Below, one piece after another: positions 39,045 through 48,678 of a stretch of DNA of 64,000 bases. A program made the position numbers and the translations under genes. The stretch comes from Flammulina velutipes (Eukaryota > Basidiomycota > Agaricomycetes > Agaricales > Physalacriaceae). Every line of letters begins with the position of its first letter. The stretch's first letter is position 1. Location: assembly GCA_011800155.1 (NCBI GenBank), contig CM022370.1:1798001-1862000 (forward strand). The letters run 5' to 3'. The notes under the pieces are model-generated. The model was not told the origin of the DNA, did not search any database, and saw nothing but the letters and a program-made list of their open reading frames with translations.

Positions 39045-40930
39045 ATGACAAACGTTGACGGGGTTCACACACAGCCAAAGATTGGTGGGCGCTTACTTAA
39101 ATACCTTCCGCCAACGGGGTTCGGCGCCTTTCTGTCTCTCTCATCTTCCCATCACAGTTCGACGTGCTCTTTATTGAGCATATCCGCCCTCAGTTGGCTT
39201 GCTGCTACACTCCTGGGACTGCTATCGACAATGACAGCCATGGCCGCTTCTTTGTTCCCCAGAGGCCCTCAGACGAATGCGACCTGTCTCCACGAATTTA
39301 GTTGGATGGATAATGAATCGGGGCTCAGTGCATGTTTGGTGGCAGCCTACGTGATGTCTTCGTGTGGGAGCGGAAGTGAGTCCTCGTCTCCCTGTCCTGC
39401 ACCCAACGTTAACGTAGCTTCGAATTCCACAGACTTCGCTGTCTTGTCCTTGGTCGACGGCGCACATTACGATGAACCAGGAAAGGGTGAAAATGTAGTC
39501 ACGTCTTGCTCGTGGTGCGTTTGGACGTGTTTCGCTGTATTGGAGGGCTCAATTTGCGCTAGCTCGTGGGCGGGATATAATATGTTGGCTGCGTGCACAG
39601 CGTGTCAAGGGTTTGAGGACTCCATATTTGGGTGCGTGCCTATGTACATTACAGTCCGCGTGGTTTACTGACAGCCTCTATCCTTGTAGATGGGCTCCCT
39701 GGAAGCAACAGTGTGACAATGACCATTTGTCGGAAACGACGTGCGTTTTCCCGCGCTGTGCCACCTTGGTTGCTTTCTGACCTGTGATAAAGATACTTTC
39801 CATTCAACGAAGATTTTACGCTTGATACGACATTGCCTTTTTGGGCTGGCCAAGATCGTGAGTACGCCACCTCATCATTCGTTTGTGTAATTTACCCGTG
39901 AATAGCTTTGAGCTGGAAAAGCGGCCGTTTCGACCCCGTTGAGGCGAGAACCTTGGCCAATGAAGGTACGCCAGCTTGTCATGTATAACCCGTTTGCCTA
40001 AATATAGGTTCTTAAGGACACAATGACCTTAACGGCACTGCATCTGCCGCCAACCCCGCTTCCTCCTCCTCGTCCACACCTGTTGGGCCAATCGTTGGTG
40101 GAGTCATTGGTGGACTGGTCGTTATAGGTTTAGCAGCATTCGCCGCCTGGTGGCTCGTACGCCGACACCGCCGTCTAACAGAAAGAACCAAAGGGGCCAC
40201 TTACAGCATGCCGAAACACGACCGCTCACCGTCCGATTTCACGAATGGTAGCACATACGGAGGCATTAGCATGATCCATTCTAGCCCCCCAGTCAGTCCC
40301 GCTCCTCAAATGGACGCCCGGTCATATTTCGGTTCTGTTCACGGCTCATCGGTGCTCATGAGTCCAGTGTCCAGTCCTGCCCCTACGGCTATGAATCCTT
40401 ATGTTGCTGCGTACCCTCAACAACCTATAGAACCTCAAGATGTCATCGTTCCCTTCACCGCGCCGCGCCCATCCTCTCCCCCTACGGATAGGAAGGATAG
40501 GATATCGTTCAATGCATATGAATCTTCCTCCTCCCCCTCCCGTGGCCCGGTCGAAGAGTCCGTTTCTAGCCATGGCAGCACGCCCAGCAGACGACTAAAT
40601 CCTCCTGCCTATACTCCGCCGGCGTACCCAGCTATTCAACAGAGGATAGAGGACACATTTTCATCTGGATCTCAGACTCCTGAGATGGGGCATAGGTCTG
40701 GGAAGGAGAGTGTGGATTCTACCCTTACGTGGACGTCATCTCCGGGAATGTCTGTGCGAAACCCTTCGGCAGAGCCTACCTCTAGCAGGAATGTCAGTGA
40801 GTTTGGGCATAGAATCACAGCTTCGACAGATACTGCGAACTTGGCGCGAGGCGTAGACCGACCGTCCTCTCCCTCGCATACGGTATCTGCAAGCGATGGT
40901 GACTTTGATCCAAGTTCTCGGCTTGCATAA
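39045..40930 (+). CDS. Single-pass membrane protein with Cys-rich ectodomain
   Basis: Five exons. A hydrophobic N-terminal segment (LLSISALSWLAATLLGLL) acts as signal or anchor. An ectodomain rich in Cys and Trp follows (CSWCVWTCFAVLEGSICASSW, ACTACQGF, WAPWKQQC), then a Ser-rich stalk. A clear transmembrane helix (VGGVIGGLVVIGLAAFAAWWLV) is followed by basic VRRHRR and a long Ser/Pro-rich cytoplasmic tail. The layout resembles cell-surface sensors or mucin-like membrane proteins of basidiomycetes, but no named domain is evident. The start is uncertain: the frame opens with an ATG at 39045, and the signal-like segment begins only at about residue 40. Confidence 0.7.
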
Positions 40931-41207
40931 TCGATATTTTCATACACCTGGTTTATTATGATGCTACTTAAATTATCTGTGTACTATCAGTCTCTTAGAG
41001 GCTTCTATTTAGTGCGTCTGACTAATGATAAACGACTTATGGACATATTTGTTTCCTGTAACATCCAAAGATGTATGCGCCACATTACTAGTACATTGAT
41101 TTATTTACACTTCGTCTGCGCTATGGGCACTGGGGAGCTTGGTAGACTAGAAACCACACAAAACCAATTGGAATAAAATAACTAGACTCGAGAGTAACTG
41201 CGCACCG

Positions 41208-41569
41208 TTAGACGCCTGCTGCCGCCCTCAAGGCTATCGCAACCTCCTTCAACGTTGGCGGGGTATGCCCAGCTGGGGCTACCGTTGTTTGGATATCAGC
41301 ACCGACAATCTTGGCATTGAAATCGCCATTGGCAGCCTTCATAGTCTCAATGTGGAAGGCACCACCAACGCTACTCTTCGTGTCTCCATGAACTCGTAGC
41401 CAGGTCTTGGCGGGATCCCATCCGCCTCCAGATAAGTTATCGTAAACCATGTTATCAAAATATGTCTTCAGTTGTTTCTGTAGGCGGTTCAAGTCAGAAC
41501 ATCATCAGTACCGGGTTGCACTCTGACAATGGCGACCACTGGTTAACATATGTGACTCACCTTGGACAT
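41208..41569 (-). CDS. Small 92-residue protein with a 9-nt first exon
   Basis: The first exon, 41561-41569, encodes only Met-Ser-Lys. A GTGAGT donor and a CCTACAG acceptor (41478) join it to the second exon, 41208-41477 (KQLKTYFDNMVYDNLSGGGW ... ALRAAAGV). The protein is soluble, with a helical N terminus and a conserved-looking Gly/Asp core (HGDTKSSVGGAFHIE). I do not recognise the family. The second exon is preceded by open sequence with no other ATG in a good position, which is why the mini-exon model is preferred. Confidence 0.55.
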
Positions 41570-41653
41570 CGTTAATGGAGCGGTGCCTTCAGAGATAACA
41601 AACCGTCTTCTTTAAGTACATAACGTTACGTGCACCCGGAGCGATGTATTGCC

Positions 41654-41783
41654 TGTTCAAACAGTAGACACTATTGGACTCATGGCAGATAGAAGGAATG
41701 ATTGAGGACCAAGCAGTCATCAAGACACCTTCTACTCATAGAGCGCTCCTAGAACGTTCAATGTGGCGTAGTCACGTAGCCCC
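41654..41783 (+). repeat. Diverged direct repeat, copy A
   Basis: About 130 bases share an ordered series of words with 41998-42140: TTCAAACA, CATG-CAGATA-GAA, ATAGAGCGCTC-TAGAAC, GTGGCG-GTCAC and AGCC. Spacing differs slightly. It lies upstream of the 92-residue gene. Confidence 0.5.
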
Positions 41784-41997
41784 ATCATGCGCACCAAGGC
41801 GTGGGAATTGTTCAAAGGAAGCAAACGTTCATCGATGTTATGTATAATTGGGCAACTACGGCATTGGCCATTGGCATGAAAGTTTCATGCTTCAGGGGAG
41901 TGGGCTTGAGCTGAGAATTATACAAGCTAGTGTAAATGCGAGAGAATCAGACATCGAGCTTGACCAGCGCCCGAAGTGTGAATTGATTGTGTACCCA

Positions 41998-42140
41998 TTC
42001 AAACAACAGTGGAACCCATGACAGATAAGAATAAATGTATGGTAGAGATACGCTACTATAAACGCGCTTGCTATTATTATAGAGCGCTCATAGAACATCT
42101 TCATGATAATACCGTTGTGGCGCTGTCACACAGCCACGTT
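41998..42140 (+). repeat. Diverged direct repeat, copy B
   Basis: Partner of 41654-41783, about 345 bases further on and just upstream of the kinase-fold-like gene. Together the two copies fill much of the 41570-42159 interval between divergent genes. Nothing else is recognised there. Confidence 0.5.
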
Positions 42141-42159
42141 ACTTACTGATGGGAACAAG

Positions 42160-43188
42160 ATGGGAATCACTCGTTGGTTGAACAGTGACACCCTCCAGCT
42201 CTTTCAATGGATGTAGGTAATCGAAACGAAGATCTTCCACTTCAGTGAGCAACATCTCTCGCGCATTCAAACCGCTGAAACATAGTTTGTCTATAGATCG
42301 CCATATTATGCAGGAGCTCGCTACTCTTTGCAATTCATTCCGAATGCCGATTCTGGTCAAACGCGCACACTTGAGGTTACAGTCCTTGAAGTCTTCACGC
42401 CGACCACAATATCCCCAGTTCTCAAAGTCAAAGTGGAGTCCACCTCTCCCATGTCACTCCCCTCAACAGCAATACTCAAATTGTACGATCGGCGCTTCGC
42501 AAATGACCTTCGTGCATTCCACGACGCTCCAAAACCATCTGCAACGTCAGAGGAATCGTTCCGCGCATTCATGTCGAAGGAAGGGTCCCGTCGTAGTCTC
42601 GATGACTGGAAGACCAAGATCTTTGACGACCAGAATGCAGACATCGAGACCCCACCGGAGGAGACGGAAGCCTTCCTCGCTGTACTCCTTGCCTCGTATC
42701 ATCGAAACGAGGTCCACGTCTACGAGCGCTTGGCGTTCATGCAAGGGAATAGCATTCCTCTGTTCTTTGGCCAGACACGATTCAAGATCTCCGATACTCA
42801 TCCAGACACAATCGACGTTGATGTGCCAGGGATTCTCATCGAGTACGTTGAGGGTACGGGGCTCGATAAACTTCCGGCCAGTGCAGTGTCTCCCACCCTC
42901 TGCCAGGCGTGTGTCGACATCGTGTTGACTGTGGGTGACCATGATGTATTAAACCAAGACGTGCGCCTGCAAAACTTTATAGTGCCTTCTTCCGCAGAAT
43001 CCGGTCGAATGGTGGTCATGATTGACTTTGCGCAGGCTCGTTTGCGGGAGAATGACGAGGACGACGACCAATGGAAGCAAGCCAAGTGGACGATTGATGA
43101 AGAGGGTGCAGTCGGATACGTGCTGCGGAAGAAGTTTGGATGGGACTATCAACCGACGTTTCGATACTTGGTTCCTGCTGAAGAGTAG
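42160..43188 (+). CDS. Protein kinase-fold-like protein
   Basis: Exon 42160-42212 (MGITRWLNSDTLQLFQW) joins through an 84-nt intron to 42297-43188, giving 314 residues. The fold resembles fungal kinase-like or phosphotransferase-like proteins. There is a beta-rich N lobe with a Lys in AILKLYDRRF and a hinge-like GILIEYVEGTGLDKL. A catalytic-loop-like HDVLNQDVRLQNFIV has Asn-Gln-Asp in place of His-Arg-Asp, and a metal-site VVMIDFAQAR has IDF in place of DFG. An acidic patch and a tryptophan-rich end follow. Activity is uncertain; it may be a pseudokinase or a small-molecule kinase. The upstream first exon is inferred from frame and splice signals. Confidence 0.62.
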
Positions 43189-43345
43189 CACGGAGTGGAT
43201 CCAGGTTGGTCGGAAGGACAGAGTAAACAGGCGCCACGGCTCACCGAGATCCTATCCATTCTATGGGCACATGTACAGCAAACTTGTGTGGTCTAAAGCA
43301 GTGAAATGGTAGTACACCTTACGCGATCGAACGTCCGTAATCCCG

Positions 43346-43890
43346 CTAGGCAGCCTGAGCCTGCCGTTTCCTCAAACCATCTACCTCTTCTTCTGCAGCG
43401 TCTTCAAGAAGTGTGCTCTCCACGTGAAGAGTGCGACGGCTGAGGGTGGGTGAAGAAGCTCGCGAAACCACGGGGGACAAATCGTGTCCTCCAGCAAGCT
43501 TCATGTTGCTTTCTTCGCCGGCGAAATAGGCGTGAAGCCGGGAAGGATCAAGGGAAGGATTGGAGGCTTTCGACAGAGGGCCTTTTGAAGGCTTTTCGGG
43601 ATCGATGATGCCCAATGTGCGTGCCATTCCGTAGGATACAAGGTCCTGTGTAACCGGTTACATGTGAGTAAAGCCCGGCAAGAGGAAGTGTTATAGCATA
43701 CGAGCAGTGTCAATGCGAGCAGAGGGATGAAGAGAATAGTAGCAATGACACGGAAAATGTACGCGAAAGTGCCGACCCATGAATCGGCTGAGTAGAAGAC
43801 GAGGTAGTCGAGGTAGAAGCTCCAGATGAGCCCCGGCAGCGAGGAGACGACTCCAACGACGTCGGACGACGAGTAATCTGTAACGTTCAT
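43346..43890 (-). CDS. Small membrane protein, unrecognised
   Basis: Two exons joined at a GTATGC donor give about 162 residues. The N-terminal third carries aromatic and hydrophobic segments (LIWSFYLDYLVFY and FRVIATILFIPLLALTLL), probably one or two membrane spans. The rest is a hydrophilic tail with SRASSPTLSRRTL and an acidic end. No family recognised. It is divergent from rrp3, with about 180 bp between start codons. Confidence 0.65.
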
Positions 43891-44066
43891 CGCAGAAATG
43901 CGGTCGAGGATGTTGTAAACGATGATAACGACGCTGTCGTCGACGTTGGCGATGAAGGAGCAGGACCGGTTACTCGAGTCTCGAGCATGTTTCGGACATT
44001 GCCGGCGATTTTTGATCCTTGAATTTAGACCATGATCATCCTTCCACCTCTTGACGCTTAAAGGGC

Positions 44067-45598
44067 ATGTCAGACGCAGAAATCACCTTTGAAAGTCTGG
44101 GACTCAGTAAACCTCTACTTGAAGCAGTTAAAGGCCTTCATTATACTACGCCAACGCCCATCCAGAAGGAATGCATACCGCCTGCTCTTGAAGGAAAAGA
44201 TATTATCGGTCTTGCCCCCACGGGATCTGGAAAAACTGCTGCTTTTGCTATACCGATTCTCCAAAAGCTATGGGACGCACCTCAAGGCCTCTTTGCGTGC
44301 GTTCTAGCGCCTACTCATGAATTGGCCTATCAAATATCAGCGCAATTTGAGGCCCTAGGCGCTGCCATGGGTGTCCGGTGTGCTGTCATCGTCGGTGGAG
44401 ATATCGATAGAATATCCCAGGCAGTGGTGCTGGCGAAGAAACCTCATGTTATTGTGGCTACTCCCGGCCGACTTCTGGACCATCTAAAAGCAACAAAAGG
44501 CTTCCACCTTCGAAGTATTAAATACCTTGCAAGCCAAATGTTTACTATCCTTGCGCAATACTAATGTGCGTTCTCACCAGGTTATGGACGAAGCTGATCG
44601 TCTTTTGGATTTGGATTTCGGAACTCATATCGACGAGCTGCTCAAATCCATCCCCAAGGAACGAACCACCTATCTCTTCTCTGCAACGATGACAACCAAA
44701 GTATCCAAGCTTCAGAGAGCTAGTCTGCGCGACCCAGTACGCGTCGAAACATCACTTGCGTACGATGTTTCCTAAATTTCTCCTCCTGGTGCGCTTATCT
44801 TCTTATAGAAATCACACCGTGGACACTCTCCTCCAATATTATGTCTTCTATCCATTGGCTTACAAGGAAGCCGTCCTAGTATCTCTCGTTCAATCACTTG
44901 TCCAAAACACGATGATCGTTTTTGTTCGGACAATAAGCAATGCGCAACGGTCTGTATTCGTGGAGCTATATATAATTCTGACCTGACCATTTGTAACAGG
45001 CTAGCTATCTTATTGAGATTGCTCGGCTTCTCTGTCGTTCCTCTTCACGGAGATTTGACCCAGAGTCAACGCAGTGGGGCTCTTTCAAAATTCAAAAGTG
45101 GTGAACGAACCATCTTGGTCGCCACCGATGTTGCCAGTCGGTAAGTCCACCCTTCATTCCCTTCTTTTATTGGGCTCAAAACGTTGTGACTGTAGCGGTC
45201 TCGATATCCCCGAGGTGGATCTGGTTGTCAACTACGACATGCCTACAACGTCCAAGGACTACATCCATCGTGTCGGACGTACAGCCCGAGCAGGACGCTC
45301 TGGAAAAGCAATCCTCATCGCTACCCAGTACGACGTAGAGCTCGTGCAACGTTTGGAAGCTGCGCTTGAAAAGAAATTGGAAGAGTGGCCAATGGATAAG
45401 GAGGCTGTGATGTCGTTCAAGGAAACTGTTGATGAAGCAGGAAGACAAGCGGCCAACGAGATGCGGGATGCGAAAGCAGCGACACTTGCGAGAGGAAAGG
45501 GAGGTAAACGACAACGCAAGGACAACGCCGAGTATGAAGGTGTCGAAGAGGTTGCAATGCTCAACGTGCAGCGCAAGACGAAGCGTAGTAAAAGATGA
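44067..45598 (+). CDS. rrp3: DEAD-box RNA helicase Rrp3/DDX47
   Basis: A nucleolar helicase of small-subunit pre-rRNA processing. The short N terminus leads straight into the Q motif ([15 protein letters not shown] ... TPIQKECIP). Motif I is APTGSGKT, then [42 protein letters not shown] and [14 protein letters not shown] basic tail ends in RKTKRSKR. The DEAD motif is only completed by an intron at 44529-44580 that starts GCAAGC, a GC-AG intron. Motif Ia reads PTHELAYQ where PTRELA is nearly universal. Three further short introns are present. Rrp3/DDX47 is preferred over other DEAD-box types for its compact N terminus and motif spacing. Confidence 0.88.
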
Positions 45599-45795
45599 TT
45601 AAATGGTATCTTTCTCGCGCGAAACTCAACCCATGGCACTATATGAGAAGAAACGGAAGTAATGTGGCGTGTAAACCGGGCCGGAATTGGCCGGTCAATA
45701 GACGCATCTTTAATTTGCTTCCTTCGTAACTGTCATCTGCTTTGATATGCCTTGCATAATGCACCTCAGGACGAAGTTACAAAACCATCTATAAA

Positions 45796-46838
45796 ATGCT
45801 ATCTATCCTCATTCCTGGGCTTATAGCCCTCCTTTGCTATGCTAGGTCGACAATGGCATGGATCGACTACAGCGCGAATGGGGAGGCGACCATGAGCCAT
45901 TATACTATTCCACAAGGATTTGTCGCAGCCTGCGGGTGCACAGGCGACAGCACAAACTATCCTACTGCTGCTCTCTCCCAGATGGCCTATGGCAGCAGCA
46001 ATGCATATGGTCGGTCCTACCCTCCTCCAATTACTATTCATTGATTTTCTTTACAAGGCCCCGCCTGTGGCAAATGCTTCAACTTAACCCTGCTCAACTC
46101 ATACACCGGCACTCCGCCTTTCTTCCCCGATGTGACCAAGTCCATCGTCGTAAAAGTTACCGACCTCTGCCCGCTCTCGACGGATGGCTGGTGTTCTGGG
46201 ACGGAGGATAAAACTAATCCGTACGTACGTTCCGTTGCATGGAACGAATGCTTACTTCCTTTAGCTCGGGCCACCAGCTCAACTTTGACTTGGCATACCC
46301 ATCTGCGGCCATCCCAGATGACTTCTTCCCATCCAACGCGTCGTGGTATGGATACACCGTAAGTTTGTTCAACTTTGTAACCTCGAAATTGATGTACATA
46401 TTCTTACAGGACTTTGGTGTGTGGAATATAACATATCAAACGGTAGACTGCAAGCACTGGGCGGGGTGGGGAGATGCGTTCGCGTTGGGAAGTGTGTCGT
46501 TCCTCGACAGTAGTAGCGCGTGCTGCCCGGACAACCCAAAAGTACGTGACGCGCTGACAATATTTGCTCAACTAAGCTAGTTGCTTAGGGAAATCCGAAC
46601 GACACTTGTCCATCGTTTTCCGGTGAGTAATTCCTGAGTCTTCGCATTCCAATTTGTGCTCACTTCAAGTTTCCATAGATAAGAATGGTTTAGCGTAAGC
46701 TTCCACGCCGTGCTATAGATGACACTCACGCTAACTTCACATAGTCCTGACACCACTACAGACAACGGGATCATGACCACTATACCCATAACATTACTGA
46801 TGATATCCTTCCTTTTTCTCTCGCTTGTTGGTAGATAA
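45796..46838 (+). CDS. GH45/endoglucanase V-like secreted protein with GPI-type tail
   Basis: A signal peptide (ILIPGLIALLCYARSTMA) precedes a double-psi beta-barrel domain like basidiomycete subfamily C GH45 endoglucanases and related expansin-like proteins. Landmarks are VAACGCTGDS, LSQMAYGSSNAYGPACGKCFN, IVVKVTDLCPL, a GHQLNFDLA segment (candidate catalytic Asp) and a paired Cys near ACCPDNP. Five or six introns are present. The C terminus is unusual: a Thr/Asp linker, then a hydrophobic end (ITLLMISFLFLSLVGR). This resembles a GPI-anchor signal and suggests a plasma-membrane or wall-bound enzyme rather than a free cellulase. Whether it is catalytic is not settled. Confidence 0.78.
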
Positions 46839-47099
46839 ACTGTATACGCCAGATTTGTAGCCTGTGTATGCTTGCTGTACTTCGGATTTGGGCCTTGCGC
46901 GTATACAGAGCGCTCTGTGGAGCACAGAATATTCCACAAAAAAACTCAGTATTCTCTTATTAGATCTAGTCCCGCAGCACTCAGCTCGTAGGCTGGGTCC
47001 TGCTGTTCAGCGGCTGCGTGGTCTCTTGCATAGCGTGACTACCCCAATCGCCTATGAGTGTCTGTATAGCCTATACCCCAACACCAAAAGGAGGCTGAC

Positions 47100-48585
47100 T
47101 CACTTCTCAATATCCTCTTCTGCGACACGCCGATAACCGGCCAGCGGTATGCCCTTGCCACTCACTAGCCTCCTTACCCACTGGAACGTCCGCATCCATG
47201 CGACCAGAGCACCCAAAAGCCCAACAAACAAGAGACCCAAGATGATGTTGCGGAAAAGGTTGGAAGAAGGAACCTCAGCATCGGCGGCATCAGAGGGAGC
47301 TGGCGCTGCTGGCGAGGTGATCTGGGGCACGGTTCCTTCGCCATCTTGAGTAGTGGCGGTTTCATCCTGTGAGGAAGCAAATCGAGTGCATTGATACCAA
47401 AGTTTATTCCACAAGTAAAAGCGAGATTAAAGCTCAGCATGGAAGGGTACCTGGTTTCCTTCTTCGTCAACCTTGGTCTCAACGGGGAGCTGTAAAGAAA
47501 TGTGAGCATTTGATGATGGGAGATGAAGGGAAAGGCCAACCTCTCCTGCGTCGGAAATGACGACGGGGACCGCGGGGGCGTCACGGCCACCTTTGGGGAC
47601 GTTTTCTACGGGGGGCGAGTGTTAGAATAGGAAAATGACTGATACAAAAAAGCGTACCGATCTTGTGAACAATGTCCAGGCCGTCAAGAACTTTGCCAAA
47701 CACGACGTGCTTCCCGTCTAACCAGCTAGTCTTGATAGTGCAGATGAACTAGAAACGCATGAGAAAGGCTTTGATGTGGTAAGAGATAACGCACGAATTG
47801 GGAGCCTATGTCTGTTGTTAGAATAGTCATTCTTCTCGACAGGACAGGAAAACGTACCGTTCGTGTTCTTTCCAGCGTTGGCCATGGACAAGACACCAGG
47901 TCCAGTGTGAGTTAGCTTGCTGCATAAAAAATTAGGAAATGACTATGAAAGAGGTTGACGTGGTTACAAGTTCTCATCCTCGAATTTGTTGCCGTAGATA
48001 GACTGTGCGAATATTAGACAGGGGATGGTTATCACAAGATGTGCGCACCTTTCCACCAGTTCCGTCGCCGTTGGCTAGGTGAGCGGTTACGAACCGGAAT
48101 AGCTCAAGGGGCATAAACACGTACTGAAGTCACCACCTTGAATCCTGCATAGCTCGGTCAGAGGATGTAAGGACGGAAGAGTATATGGCACGAACATGAA
48201 GTCCTTGATGACACGGTGGAATTTGGAACCCTTGTAGCCGAATCCAAGGTCTTTGCCATCCTTGTCCTTGCCAGTAGCAAGAGCGCGGAAGTTCTCGACA
48301 GTTTTGGGCACGGTCTACGGTTGAAATAAGCTTTGCCCGGCGCGTCAAGTAGAATATTGCGTACCTTGCCGTACAGACCTATGGTGACTATGGCGGGTGG
48401 TCAATAGAGTACACGGCAGAGGATACAACGAACGCACTCCTTCCAAGGGACTCGTCGCCATGGGTGATATCAAAGTAGACAATGTTTGTTATTTGGGGAC
48501 CACGAGCAGCGTCTGCTGAGTTAACAGAGAGCAGAGCAGTGATAGCGAGGACCAAGAGAGCGACTGAAAGGCGACTGAAGAACAT
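47100..48585 (-). CDS. Secretory-pathway cyclophilin (peptidyl-prolyl isomerase) with C-terminal anchor
   Basis: A signal peptide ([22 protein letters not shown]) is followed by a full cyclophilin domain. Landmarks are [31 protein letters not shown] with the catalytic Arg, [19 protein letters not shown], and [14 protein letters not shown] with the Trp typical of cyclosporin-sensitive enzymes. After an acidic linker rich in Glu/Thr/Ala/Pro comes a transmembrane helix ([18 protein letters not shown]) and a short basic cytosolic tail. Several very short exons occur. It is presumably an ER folding catalyst. The linker and anchor distinguish it from soluble Cpr2/Cpr5-type proteins. Start codons of this gene and the divergent dbp7 are 93 bp apart. 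Confidence 0.88.
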
Positions 48586-48678
48586 GGCTGGGTGGTGGTA
48601 AGAGGACAAGCGCAGACGTGGAAGTTTATGCGCCTTGTGATCGTCTTTGCGGCTGTTTGTTTTTCATCACTTTCTGCA

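Noticed and set aside
42245..42928. 227-codon frame overlapping the kinase-fold-like gene
   Set aside because: It is an Arg/Ser-rich alternative frame. The overlapping frame has protein-like composition and continues to a sensible terminus.
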